This document shows, one piece after another, positions 8,621 to 18,889 of a stretch of 64,000 nucleotides of DNA (the stretch's first letter is position 1; every line of letters begins with the position of its first letter). The position numbers were made by a program, and so were the translations under genes. A model generated the notes under the pieces. It was not told the origin of the DNA and ran no database searches. It saw only the letters and a list, made by a program, of their open reading frames with translations. Location of the stretch: the NCBI GenBank assembly GCA_947631405.1, contig CANRLC010000002.1:52083-116082 (forward strand), in the 5' to 3' direction. Source of the stretch: an uncultured Clostridia bacterium. Lineage in GTDB: Bacteria; Bacillota; Clostridia; Christensenellales; Aristaeellaceae.

Positions 8621-9961
8621 ATGGGCATCAAAGTGGCGAAATTCGGCGGGAGTTCGCTGGCGGACGCGGCGCAGTTCGCGCGCGTGCGCGACATCCTGCT
8701 GATGGATGCGGATCGGCGCATCGTCGTCCCCAGCGCGCCGGGCAAGCGCTGCTCCACGGACGAAAAGGTGACCGATCTGTTTTACGCGTGCAACCGGATG
8801 GCGGCGGCAGGGGAGAGCATCGACGCTCCCTTCGGCGCGATCGCCAGCCGTTACCATGCCATCGCCTCGGAGCTGGGCTTGTCGCTCGACCTCGACGCGC
8901 AGCTCGCCGACGTGCGCATGCGCATCGAGCTGGGCGGCGGCGCGGATTACGCGGCCAGCCGCGGCGAATACCTCAACGGCCTGCTTCTGGCCGACTATCT
9001 GGGCTGGGATTTCATCGACCCGCAGCAGGGCATCTTCTTTGACGAGGAGGGCCGGCTGGACGAGGAGCGCACGCAGAGTAAGCTCGGCGCGCTGCTCGCG
9101 GGCCGCGAGCACGCCGTCGTGCCGGGCTTCTACGGCTGCGACACGCACGGGAACGTGAAGACCTTTTCGCGCGGCGGCAGCGACATCACGGGCGCGATCG
9201 TCGCGCGCGCGGTGGGCGCGTCGCTCTACGAAAACTGGACGGACGTCTCCGGGTGCCTGATGGCCGACCCGCGCATCGTGCGCAACCCCGAGCCGATCCG
9301 CTACGTCACCTATCGCGAGCTGCGCGAGCTTTCCTACATGGGCGCGTCCGTGCTGCACGAGGATGCGATCTTCCCCGTGCGCATCGCGGGCATCCCGACC
9401 AATATCCGCAACACGAATCACCCCGAGGAGCCGGGCACGATCATCGGCTACGAGGCCGAGGAGGAGGAAAGCCCCTACGCGATCACCGGCATCGCCGGGC
9501 ACAAGGACTTCGCGATCATCGCCGTGGAAAAGGCGATGATGAACGCGGAGCTGGGCTTCGGCCGCCGCGTGCTGCAGGCGCTGGAAGAGGAGGGCATCTC
9601 CTTCGAGCACATGCCCAGCGGCATCGACACGATGAGCGTCGTCGTCCACGAGGACGTCATCGCGGGCAAGAAGGAGCGGCTGATCGCCCGCATCAAGGAG
9701 CTTTGCCACCCGGATACGGTCGAGATTCACTCCGGCCTCGCGCTCATCGCGACGGTGGGCCGGGGCATGGTGCGCTCCAAGGGCGTCTCCGCGCGGCTGT
9801 TTGACGCGCTCATGCGCGCGGGCATCAACGTGCGGCTGATCGACCAAGGCTCCAGCGAGCTGAATATCATCGTCGGCGTCGATAACCTCGATTTTGAAAA
9901 CGCCGTCCGGGCCATCTACCGCGCGTTCGTCGTGCGGGAAAACCGGGAAAACCGCTGGTAA
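8621..9961 (+). CDS. lysC: Aspartate kinase
   Basis: IKVAKFGGSSLADAAQF, FSRGGSDITGAIVARAV, ACT-domain-like C-terminus (INVRLIDQGSSELNIIVGVD). Confidence 0.93.
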   Translation: MGIKVAKFGGSSLADAAQFARVRDILLMDADRRIVVPSAPGKRCSTDEKVTDLFYACNRMAAAGESIDAPFGAIASRYHAIASELGLSLDLDAQLADVRMRIELGGGADYAASRGEYLNGLLLADYLGWDFIDPQQGIFFDEEGRLDEERTQSKLGALLAGREHAVVPGFYGCDTHGNVKTFSRGGSDITGAIVARAVGASLYENWTDVSGCLMADPRIVRNPEPIRYVTYRELRELSYMGASVLHEDAIFPVRIAGIPTNIRNTNHPEEPGTIIGYEAEEEESPYAITGIAGHKDFAIIAVEKAMMNAELGFGRRVLQALEEEGISFEHMPSGIDTMSVVVHEDVIAGKKERLIARIKELCHPDTVEIHSGLALIATVGRGMVRSKGVSARLFDALMRAGINVRLIDQGSSELNIIVGVDNLDFENAVRAIYRAFVVRENRENRW

Positions 9962-9967
9962 ACGACG

Positions 9968-9996
9968 GGGCCGCGTCCAAAAAACGCGGCCTCTTT
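9968..9996 (+). terminator. Terminator/attenuator hairpin after aspartate kinase
   Basis: GGCCGCGT CCAAAAA ACGCGGCC TCTTTT. Confidence 0.65.
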
Positions 9997-10022
9997 TGCG
10001 CGCGGGAAGGAGAGGAGAGCGC

Positions 10023-10682
10023 ATGAAGACCATCGCGATCATCGACGACGATCCGCACATCGGCGACCTGCTGGAGGAGCTTCTCTCGCGCGAGGGCTAC
10101 GCCACGCTGCGCGCCTATTCGGGCACGGAGGCGCTCTATCTGCTCGAGCGCACGCGGCCCGATCTCGTGCTGCTCGATCTGATGCTGCCGGGGCTGCCGG
10201 GCGAGGAGGTCATCGCGCACATTCGGGGCATCCCCGTGATCGTGCTCAGCGCGCGGCTGGACGTGGGCGACAAGGTGCGCCTGCTGCTGGGCGGCGCGGC
10301 GGATTACATGACCAAGCCCTTTGACGCGCGGGAGCTGCTCGCGCGCGTCGCCGTGCAGCTTCGCGAGCGCGGCGGGGACGGCGCGCTTTCCTGCGGCGCG
10401 ATCCGCCTCGACCCAGACGCGCGCGAGGCCGCCGTCGGGGAAAACGCCGTTCGCCTGACGCGCACGGAGTTCGCGATCCTGCGGCTGCTCATGCGCCATC
10501 CCGGGCAGGCGATGAGCAAGAGCGCCATTCTGGAACGCATCGGCGAGGACACGCCGGACTGCACGGAAAGCTCGCTCAAGATTCATGTGAGCAACCTGCG
10601 CCGCAAGCTGCGGCAGGCGGGCGCGGGCGACGCGATCGAGGCGGTGTGGGGCATCGGCTTCAGGCTGCGCGCGGAGGAATAG
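10023..10682 (+). CDS. OmpR-family response regulator
   Basis: MKTIAIIDDDPHIGDLLEELL; DLVLLDLMLP; winged-helix C-terminus (LTRTEFAILRLLM...SSLKIHVSNLRRKL). Confidence 0.93.
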   Translation: MKTIAIIDDDPHIGDLLEELLSREGYATLRAYSGTEALYLLERTRPDLVLLDLMLPGLPGEEVIAHIRGIPVIVLSARLDVGDKVRLLLGGAADYMTKPFDARELLARVAVQLRERGGDGALSCGAIRLDPDAREAAVGENAVRLTRTEFAILRLLMRHPGQAMSKSAILERIGEDTPDCTESSLKIHVSNLRRKLRQAGAGDAIEAVWGIGFRLRAEE

Positions 10683-10762
10683 CTTGACCGTTTCTTTACG
10701 CTTTTCTTTCCCGCTCGCTTTACGCTTTCCTGCTATGCTGTACGGGAAAGGAGGGAGGGCGT

Positions 10763-11674
10763 ATGGAATACGTCTTTACGGCCGCAAAGCTCGCCAAGCG
10801 CTACGGGCGCTATCAGGCGCTGAGCGGCCTCGACATGCGCGTCCCCAAGGGTGCGATCTACGGCCTTGTCGGGCGCAACGGCGCGGGCAAGACCACGCTG
10901 ATTCGCATCCTCTGCGGGCTGCAAAGGCCCACGTCCGGCGGCTTCACGCTCTACGGCGAGGCGCACGACGGCAAGGGCTTTTGCCGGGCGAGGCGGCATC
11001 TGGGCGCGGTGGTGGAGTCGCCGTCCATCTATGGCGGCATGACCGCCGAGGAAAACCTGCGCGTGCAAAACCGCGCGCTCGGCCTGCCCACCGATGAAAA
11101 CGTGGGGCCGCTGCTCGAGCTGGTGGGCCTTGGCGGCACGGGGAAGAAGCGCGCGAAGGACTTCTCGCTGGGCATGCGCCAGCGGCTGGGCATCGCCGTC
11201 GCGCTGGCGGGCGACCCGGACTTCCTCGCGCTGGACGAGCCGATCAACGGGCTGGATCCGCAGGGCATCGTCGAAATGCGCGAATTGCTTCTGCGCCTCA
11301 ACCGCGAGCGGCAGATCACCGTGCTGATCTCCAGCCACATCCTCGACGAGCTGGCGCGGCTGGCCACGCACTACGGCTTCCTCGCCGAGGGGCGCATGGC
11401 GCGCGAATTGAGCGCGGAGGAATTGGAGGGCGAGTGCAGCAAGTGCGTCCGCGTGCGCGTCGATCGTGTGGACGCGCTTGCGCGCGCGCTGGACGGCATG
11501 GGCCTGCCCTATACCGTCGTCTCGAAGAGCGAGGCGGACGTCTTTGCGCCCGTGAACGTCACGCGGCTCGTCCACGCGCTGGACGCCGAGGGCTGCGAGG
11601 CGCTCTCCGTGACCGAGCGGGACGAGAGCTTGGAGAGCTTCTTCCTCTCCGTGACGGGAGGTGGACGCGCATGA
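10763..11674 (+). CDS. ABC transporter ATP-binding protein
   Basis: GLVGRNGAGKTTLIRIL, SLGMRQRLGIAVAL, FLALDEPINGLDP. Confidence 0.94.
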   Translation: MEYVFTAAKLAKRYGRYQALSGLDMRVPKGAIYGLVGRNGAGKTTLIRILCGLQRPTSGGFTLYGEAHDGKGFCRARRHLGAVVESPSIYGGMTAEENLRVQNRALGLPTDENVGPLLELVGLGGTGKKRAKDFSLGMRQRLGIAVALAGDPDFLALDEPINGLDPQGIVEMRELLLRLNRERQITVLISSHILDELARLATHYGFLAEGRMARELSAEELEGECSKCVRVRVDRVDALARALDGMGLPYTVVSKSEADVFAPVNVTRLVHALDAEGCEALSVTERDESLESFFLSVTGGGRA

Positions 11675-12525
11675 GCAGGCTGATCCACGCGAACCTCTAC
11701 CGCCTGCGGCGCAGCAGGCTCTTCTGGGGCGTGCTCCTCGCCTGCGCGCTGGAGAGCGCGTACCTGTGCGCCGTCAACCGGGACGTGGCAAACTACTACG
11801 AGTGGAACATGATGCAGATTCCGCTGTACCTGACGTTCGTGGACGCGGCGTTTGTCGGCATGTTTATCGGCACGGACTGGTCGGACGGCACGCTGCGCAA
11901 CCGGCTGATCGTCGGCCACACGCGCGCGGCGGCGTACTTTTCAAACCTCGCGACGACGGCCCTTTGCTGCGTCGCGTTTCAGGCGGCGTCCTTCGCCGTC
12001 TTCGCAGGGCTGGGCATCCCGCTGATCGGCGCGGGCTACGGCGCGGGCACGGTGCTGACGGCGGTCGCCGTCGTGCTCTTCGCGTGCGTAGGCTTCGCGG
12101 CGCTGATGACCGCGATCTCGATGAACGTCCCCTCGCGCTCGGCGGCGATCCTCGTCGGGATGGGCGTGACGTTCCTGCTCGTCCTCTTCAGCGCGCAGGT
12201 GTGGGACGCGCTCGAGGAGACGGAGTATGTGACCGCGGCGGGGGAGATCGTCATCACGGAGGACGGCACGATCAGCATGCTCCCGCACGAGCAGGAGGAG
12301 AACCCGCGCTATATCCCCGAGGGGCCGCTGCGCGACGCGCTGACGACGCTCAACCTGCTGCTGCCCTCGGGCCAGATGCTGCGCGCGGACGGCTATTTCA
12401 GCCGCTTTTCGCCCGCCCCGCCCGACCCTGCGCGCGAGTGGCCGCTGCCGCTGCTGATGCTGCTGTTCTCGGCGCTTGCGACGCTCGCGGGCTACGCGCT
12501 GTTCCGAGGGCGGGACGTGAAATAA
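11671..12525 (+). CDS. ABC transporter permease (ABC-2 type)
   Basis: ATGA overlap with upstream ATPase; multiple hydrophobic segments. Confidence 0.85.
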   Translation: MSRLIHANLYRLRRSRLFWGVLLACALESAYLCAVNRDVANYYEWNMMQIPLYLTFVDAAFVGMFIGTDWSDGTLRNRLIVGHTRAAAYFSNLATTALCCVAFQAASFAVFAGLGIPLIGAGYGAGTVLTAVAVVLFACVGFAALMTAISMNVPSRSAAILVGMGVTFLLVLFSAQVWDALEETEYVTAAGEIVITEDGTISMLPHEQEENPRYIPEGPLRDALTTLNLLLPSGQMLRADGYFSRFSPAPPDPAREWPLPLLMLLFSALATLAGYALFRGRDVK

Positions 12526-12545
12526 AAGCGAGGGGAGGGCTGCCC

Positions 12546-13436
12546 ATGACGCTATGCCTGCTTCTGGCCGCGTTGGCGGCCCTCGCCGCGCTGTCGGTGA
12601 AGACGCTGCTGCTGCGCCGCTCCGCGCGCGAGATCGCGAAAGCGCTCGACGAGCGCCTCTCGCGGGAGACGAACGCGCTCATCGACATCCCCTCGCGCGA
12701 CGGCGCGATGCGCGAACTGGCCAAGGGGCTAAACGATCAGCTCGCCGAATTGCGCGCCCAGCGCCGGCGCTTTGCGCAGGGCGACAGGGAAATCAAGGAA
12801 GCGGTCGCCGCGCTCGCGCACGACCTGCGCACGCCGCTGACGGCGATGAGCGGCTATCTCTCCTTGCTGGAGGCGGAGCCGCTCACGGACGGCGCGCGGC
12901 GCTACGCGGCGGCCCTGCGCGCGCACACGAACGACATGAGCCGCCTGTCGGAGGAGCTGTTCCTCTATGCGGCGCAGGTCAGCGGGCGGCCGCTTGCGGC
13001 GGAAAACGTCGATCTGCGCCGCGCGCTGGAGGACTGCCTGATCGCCTTCAGCGCGCAGATCGAGGCGCGCGGCATCGCGCCGGACATCCGCCTGCCCGAT
13101 TCGCCCGTTCCCCGCACGCTGGACGGGGAGGCGCTCTCCCGCGTGCTTGGGAACATCGTGAGCAACGCCGTCAAGTATTCCGACGGCGACCTGCGCGTGA
13201 CGCTGACCGAGGCGGGAGAGATGACCTTTTCCAACCGCGCGAGCGCGCTCTCGGGCGTGGACGTCGGCAAGCTGTTTGACCGCTTCACCACCGTCTACAC
13301 CGGGCGCGACGCGACCGGGCTGGGGCTGGCCATCGCCAGACGGCTGACCGAACGCATGGGCGGCGCGATCGGCGCGGACTACGCCGGGGGCGAATTGCGC
13401 ATCCGCGTCCGCTTCCCGGCGGAGGCGGGGAAATGA
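12546..13436 (+). CDS. Sensor histidine kinase
   Basis: H-box ALAHDLRTPLTAMSGYLSLLE; N-box VLGNIVSNAVKYSDG; G-box TGLGLAIARRLTERMGG. Confidence 0.93.
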   Translation: MTLCLLLAALAALAALSVKTLLLRRSAREIAKALDERLSRETNALIDIPSRDGAMRELAKGLNDQLAELRAQRRRFAQGDREIKEAVAALAHDLRTPLTAMSGYLSLLEAEPLTDGARRYAAALRAHTNDMSRLSEELFLYAAQVSGRPLAAENVDLRRALEDCLIAFSAQIEARGIAPDIRLPDSPVPRTLDGEALSRVLGNIVSNAVKYSDGDLRVTLTEAGEMTFSNRASALSGVDVGKLFDRFTTVYTGRDATGLGLAIARRLTERMGGAIGADYAGGELRIRVRFPAEAGK

Positions 13437-13768
13437 CCCCGCTCTGCGGGCGCTACCGCGCCTGCGGCCTGCGCGAGGGGCTTGACCTGCGCACGCCGGA
13501 CGGGCGGCACGCTTACTATCCCGTGGGGCGCGGCGGGCTGACGCTCTACCCAAACGGCATGCTCGCGGTGCGCAACGCCAACGCGGGCGGGACGTTTTTG
13601 CGGCGGGGCCGCTGGGCGATGGAGGGCGATCTGCTGCTGCTTCGCCTCGGCGCGGACACGGGGCGCTTTCGCGTCTCCATCGAGGGCGCGCGGCTGCGCC
13701 TGACCCCGTGTGCCTCGCCTCTGCCGAGAAGGCTGCTCCACGCGCCGGAGTTTGAGCGGGTAGATTGA
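13433..13768 (+). CDS. Small uncharacterised protein, translationally coupled to the histidine kinase
   Basis: ATGA overlap with the kinase stop; 111 aa beta-rich sequence; followed directly by a terminator. Confidence 0.55.
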   Translation: MTPLCGRYRACGLREGLDLRTPDGRHAYYPVGRGGLTLYPNGMLAVRNANAGGTFLRRGRWAMEGDLLLLRLGADTGRFRVSIEGARLRLTPCASPLPRRLLHAPEFERVD

Positions 13769-13770
13769 CA

Positions 13771-13799
13771 GGGCCGCCTCTTGCGAGGCGGTTTTTTTC
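13771..13799 (+). terminator. Rho-independent terminator
   Basis: CCGCCTC TTG CGAGGCGG TTTTTTT. Confidence 0.85.
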
Positions 13800-14015
13800 T
13801 GCGCCCGCGCGCCGCCCGCGAAGGTTTTCGCAAGAAGTTTCGCGGGCGTTTGCCCGCCCGGCTTGCATCCTCGCTGAAATTTTGATACAATGGTGTCGAT
13901 TCCGGCTGCCGCTCGACGCAGGGCAGACCTTGGAAGGCCGCGAAACCACTGACGCCGCCTCGCGCGGCGGAACCTTGTCGGGTATCCTGTGCGAACCCGA
14001 ACGGAGGAACCGAAG

Positions 14016-14660
14016 ATGAAAAGAACCGATGGACACGGGCGGTTCACCCTTCAATGGATGACGGGCACCGCCATGATGATCGCGCTCACGCTGGTGCTGG
14101 CCAACACGCCGCTGGGGCGCATCACGATGCCGTTTCTGACCGCGACGACGCTGCATATCCCGGTCATCATCGCCACGCTCGCGCTGGGCGTGGAGTCGGG
14201 CGTGCTCGTGGGGCTGACCTTCGGCGTGCATAGCCTCATCAGCAACCTGACGGGCGCGTCGTTTTTCGCGCCGTTCTTCATTAACCCCCTGGTCTCCGTG
14301 CTGCCGCGCGCGCTGTTCCCGATCTGCGTCTATGCGATCGCCAAGGGCGCGCAGCGCGTTCTGGGCCGCTTCGATCCGCACCGCGCCGTCTCCTATGTGC
14401 TCGCGAGCTTCGTGGGCACGGCGCTGCACACGACGATGGTCATGGGCATGATCTACCTGACCGGGGCGGGCCGCATCGCCGAGATGCTCGCCTCCGGCGT
14501 GAACGCGCCCGCCGCGCTCGCGGAGCGGGGCATTGGGCTGGGCATCGCCGCGATGGGCGTGGCCAACGGCCTGCCGGAGGCCCTCGTCGCCGCGGTGATC
14601 GCCCCGGTGGTGACCATCGCGCTGGACAAGGCCATCGGGCGCATCAAGGTGCGGCGCTGA
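14016..14660 (+). CDS. ECF transporter S component, possibly pantothenate-type (PanT-like)
   Basis: ECF S-type pattern (MMIALTLVLANTPLGRITMPFLTATTLHIPVIIATLALGVESGVLVGLTFGVHSL); directly upstream of coaX. Confidence 0.75.
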   Translation: MKRTDGHGRFTLQWMTGTAMMIALTLVLANTPLGRITMPFLTATTLHIPVIIATLALGVESGVLVGLTFGVHSLISNLTGASFFAPFFINPLVSVLPRALFPICVYAIAKGAQRVLGRFDPHRAVSYVLASFVGTALHTTMVMGMIYLTGAGRIAEMLASGVNAPAALAERGIGLGIAAMGVANGLPEALVAAVIAPVVTIALDKAIGRIKVRR

Positions 14661-14700
14661 CGCGCTGCGTTTCAGGCGACACGACGGAGGGATACACGCG

Positions 14701-15468
14701 ATGATTTTCGTGATGGACATCGGCAACACCAACATCAAGGCGGCCGTCTTTAACGGCGATCGCCTGCTGCGTCGCTGGCGCTGCGCGACCGACACCTCGA
14801 TGACGAGCGATCAGTACGGCATCCTGATGGCGGAGCTGTTCCGCTATAACGGGCTGGACATGCGCGACATCGACGGCATCATGATCTCCTCCGTCGTGCC
14901 GACGATCAACTACACGATCGACCACATGTGCCGCGATTACTTTTCCATCGAGCCGAAGCTGCTCGTGCCGGGGATGCGCACGGGACTCAACCTGCGCTAT
15001 GAGAACCCGCGCGAGCTGGGCAGCGACCGCATCGCCAACGCCGTGGCCGTCGCCACGCGCTACGGCGGGCCGAGCATCTTCGTGGACTTTGGCACCGCGA
15101 CGACCTACGGCGCGCTCTCGGAGAAGAACGAGTTTCTGGGCGGCGCGATCGGCCCGGGCCTGCGCATGATGAATATGGCGCTGGCCAGCGGCACGGCCAA
15201 GCTGCCCTCCATAGAGCTGGTCATGCCCACGCAGGTCATCGGCCGCACGACCGTGTCGAACCTGCAATCGGGCGTGGTGTACGGCTACGTCGGCTCGGTG
15301 GAAAAGATCGTGGAGGGGATGAAGCGCGAATTGGGCGGCAAGGCGTTCGTGGTCGCCACGGGCGGCATGGCGCATCTGGTACGCAGCCATTCGAGCGTCA
15401 TCGATGAGATCGACCCCGATCTCACGCTCACGGGCCTGCGCATCCTCTACGACAAGAACAGGGCGTAA
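14701..15468 (+). CDS. coaX: Type III pantothenate kinase
   Basis: MIFVMDIGNTNIKAAVF, ISSVVPTINYTI, GSDRIANAVAV, FVDFGTATTYGAL. Confidence 0.95.
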   Translation: MIFVMDIGNTNIKAAVFNGDRLLRRWRCATDTSMTSDQYGILMAELFRYNGLDMRDIDGIMISSVVPTINYTIDHMCRDYFSIEPKLLVPGMRTGLNLRYENPRELGSDRIANAVAVATRYGGPSIFVDFGTATTYGALSEKNEFLGGAIGPGLRMMNMALASGTAKLPSIELVMPTQVIGRTTVSNLQSGVVYGYVGSVEKIVEGMKRELGGKAFVVATGGMAHLVRSHSSVIDEIDPDLTLTGLRILYDKNRA

Positions 15469-15501
15469 AGCCTTTCCTACTATTCTACTGCGAACGGACG
15501 G

Positions 15502-16776
15502 GTGACTATGGCGCATATCGGCATCGGGTTTCTGGGCTGCGGCAATATCGGCTGCGGCGTGTATCGCCTTCTCGAGGAGCAGACGCACCACATCGAGCAA
15601 AACGAGGGCGTCCGCTTTGACGTGCGCCGCATCCTCGTGCGCGATACGCGCAGGGCGCGCGCGGCGCAGATACCGCAAGCGATGCTCACCGACCGCCCGG
15701 AGGACGTGCTCTGCGATCCGGAGATCCGCATCGTGCTCGAGTTCATGGGCGGCGAGGAGCCTGCGGCTTCCTATATGATCCGCGCGCTGTCGGCGGGGAA
15801 GAGCGTCGTCACCGCGAACAAGATGGCGCTCGCCTCCCGCTGGACGGACATCGTCGCCGCCGCGCGGCAGAGCGGGGCCGGGCTGTATTACGAGGCGAGC
15901 GTCTGCGGCGCGGTGCCCATCCTGCGCGCGCTCAATCACTCGCTGCAGGCGAACCGCGTCGAGTCGGTGACGGGCATCATCAACGGCACGACGAACTACA
16001 TCCTCAGCCGGATGAGCCGCGAGGGCGCGTCCTACGGGGACGTCCTTGCCGACGCCCAGCGCATGGGGCTGGCCGAGCCGGATCCGACCGCAGACGTCGA
16101 GGGATACGACGCGGCCTACAAGCTGTCCATCCTCGCCACGCTCGCCTTCCACCAGCACGTCCCGGTCGATTGCGTCTACCGCGAGGGGATCACGCATGTG
16201 GAGCCGATCGACATCCAGTGCGGCCGCGAGCTGGGCCTGACGCTCAAGCTGCTCGCCGTCGCCAAGGAGAAGGATGGGAAGATCGAGGCGCGCGTTCACC
16301 CGGCCTTCGTGCCGGACAGGCATCCGCTCGCCAGCGTTTCGGACGCGTTCAACGCCGTGTACGTCCGCGGGCATGCCTGCGGGGAGATGATGTTCTACGG
16401 CCGCGGCGCGGGGGATATGCCCACCGCCAGCGCCATCGTCTCCGATCTCATCTGCGCGGCGAGCGCCGACCGCCACGCGCTGCCCGCCGTCAGCGACGAG
16501 CCGTGCAGCGTCGCGGAGGATTGGCGCTGCCAGCACTTCGTGCGCATGCTCGCCAGCGACGAGCCGGGCGTGCTGGCCGCCGTGTGCAGCCGCTTTGCCG
16601 AGCACGGCGTGAGCATCGAGACCGTGGTGCAGAAGGGCGAGCGGGACAGACAGGGGCGCGCGCAGCTGATCCTGCTCACGCACGAGGCGTCCGAGCGGGC
16701 CGTGCGCGGCGCGCTCTCCGAGATCGGGCGGGGCGTGGCCGAGCTGGGCAGCGTCATCCGCGTCGAGGGGAGATAA
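15502..16776 (+). CDS. hom: Homoserine dehydrogenase (ACT domain; start 15502 GTG or 15508 ATG)
   Basis: IGIGFLGCGNIGCGVYRLL, SVVTANKMALA, YEASVCGAVPIL, GIINGTTNYILSRM; C-terminal ACT-like region. Confidence 0.94.
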   Translation: MTMAHIGIGFLGCGNIGCGVYRLLEEQTHHIEQNEGVRFDVRRILVRDTRRARAAQIPQAMLTDRPEDVLCDPEIRIVLEFMGGEEPAASYMIRALSAGKSVVTANKMALASRWTDIVAAARQSGAGLYYEASVCGAVPILRALNHSLQANRVESVTGIINGTTNYILSRMSREGASYGDVLADAQRMGLAEPDPTADVEGYDAAYKLSILATLAFHQHVPVDCVYREGITHVEPIDIQCGRELGLTLKLLAVAKEKDGKIEARVHPAFVPDRHPLASVSDAFNAVYVRGHACGEMMFYGRGAGDMPTASAIVSDLICAASADRHALPAVSDEPCSVAEDWRCQHFVRMLASDEPGVLAAVCSRFAEHGVSIETVVQKGERDRQGRAQLILLTHEASERAVRGALSEIGRGVAELGSVIRVEGR

Positions 16777-16784
16777 AGAGAGGG

Positions 16785-16822
16785 GCCGGGCCGTTCCCAT
16801 GGCGGGAGCGGCCCGGCTTTTG
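16785..16822 (+). terminator. Rho-independent terminator after hom
   Basis: GCCGGGCCG-loop-CGGCCCGGCTTTT. Confidence 0.8.
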
Positions 16823-17295
16823 CGCGCCGCAGGATAAACTAAAAGGATTTGCAAGTTACTTAAATTTGCCCGGGGAAAGTTGCACAGCGTTTTGCTTCAG
16901 TTTGTATATGGTCAACTTGCACAATTTTCGATCGGCGCGCCGTCCCGAAAACGATTGAACCTCCGAAAGAATCAAACAGCAATTTTGAACCGATATGCAG
17001 GATTTGAAGGAAATAAGGCGAAATATCGCGTGTTTTTGACGGAGAAAACGACGGATTTCTTGCATTTTCGCTTTGAAGGATGAAAATGGAACAATCACGC
17101 CGCGGGGGACTTGATTTTTGCTCAAGAGGGCCGGCTGAACAGTTCGCAAGAAAAACCGCGAAAAACAAAGAAAACGAAAGGAACAGATCAATAAACTGAA
17201 AATCCAAAGAAATATGAGTAAAATCGACGAAAATCAATCGCTTCAACGGAAAAAATTGCGCCGCATAAGCGCCATTTTTTTGTGAAGTTGAGCAC

Positions 17296-17324
17296 TTGAA
17301 AATCGGCGGTAAAAGCCCTATAAT
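17296..17324 (+). promoter_or_regulatory. Sigma-A-like promoter upstream of msmX/ugpC
   Basis: TTGAAA - 17 bp - TATAAT. Confidence 0.7.
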
Positions 17325-17405
17325 AAGCGCAGACAAGACGCCGAAGCTCGAAAACAGCGGCGCCTGACGCACGAACATCTTTCTAATCTAAAGGAGGAAA
17401 TCCCC

Positions 17406-18527
<1,122 letters not shown>

Positions 18528-18539
18528 GCCTTTGCGGCA

Positions 18540-18571
18540 GCCTGTACCGATTTCGGTGCAGGCTGTTTCTT
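18540..18571 (+). terminator. Terminator hairpin, copy 1 at locus A
   Basis: GCCTGTACCGATTTCGGTGCAGGCTGTTT. Confidence 0.75.
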
Positions 18572-18618
18572 ATTCTCAAAACCTTTATCCAACCATAAAA
18601 CGCATTTTGAATGGTGTC

Positions 18619-18650
18619 GTCTTTCCTCCCCCTTCCGGGGGAGGAAAGAC
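18619..18650. repeat. Intergenic hairpin element at locus A
   Basis: Perfect 14-bp inverted repeat GTCTTTCCTCCCCC-TTCC-GGGGGAGGAAAGAC. Confidence 0.8.
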
Positions 18651-18665
18651 TTTATGACAGACTGA

Positions 18666-18700
18666 GCCTGTACCGATTTCAGTGCAGGCTGTTTTTCTTT
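18666..18700 (+). terminator. Terminator hairpin, copy 2 at locus A
   Basis: GCCTGTACCGATTTCAGTGCAGGCTGTTTTTCTTT; near-identical to 18540-18571, preceded by TGACAGACTGA. Confidence 0.75.
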
Positions 18701-18889
18701 TGCCACGCTTTCGTCCGTCTCCGCAAGCCTGTCCAAAAAGGGAACCCACAAGAATCTGTGCAATCTGCACAAAAACAGGCGGAGCTTTACGAGCCTAGCG
18801 GAGAGAATTGCGCGAACATATGGATTTTTCACAGATGATACGGTATAATGATTGCGTCCTTTGAACGAATGTGAAACCCTGAAAGGAGC

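Noticed and set aside
16856-17378. Minus-strand ORFs (111 and 172 aa) in the AT-rich spacer
   Set aside because: Phe/Ser/Leu-rich, no domain, no RBS, overlapping frames; more likely random open frames in non-coding AT-rich DNA.
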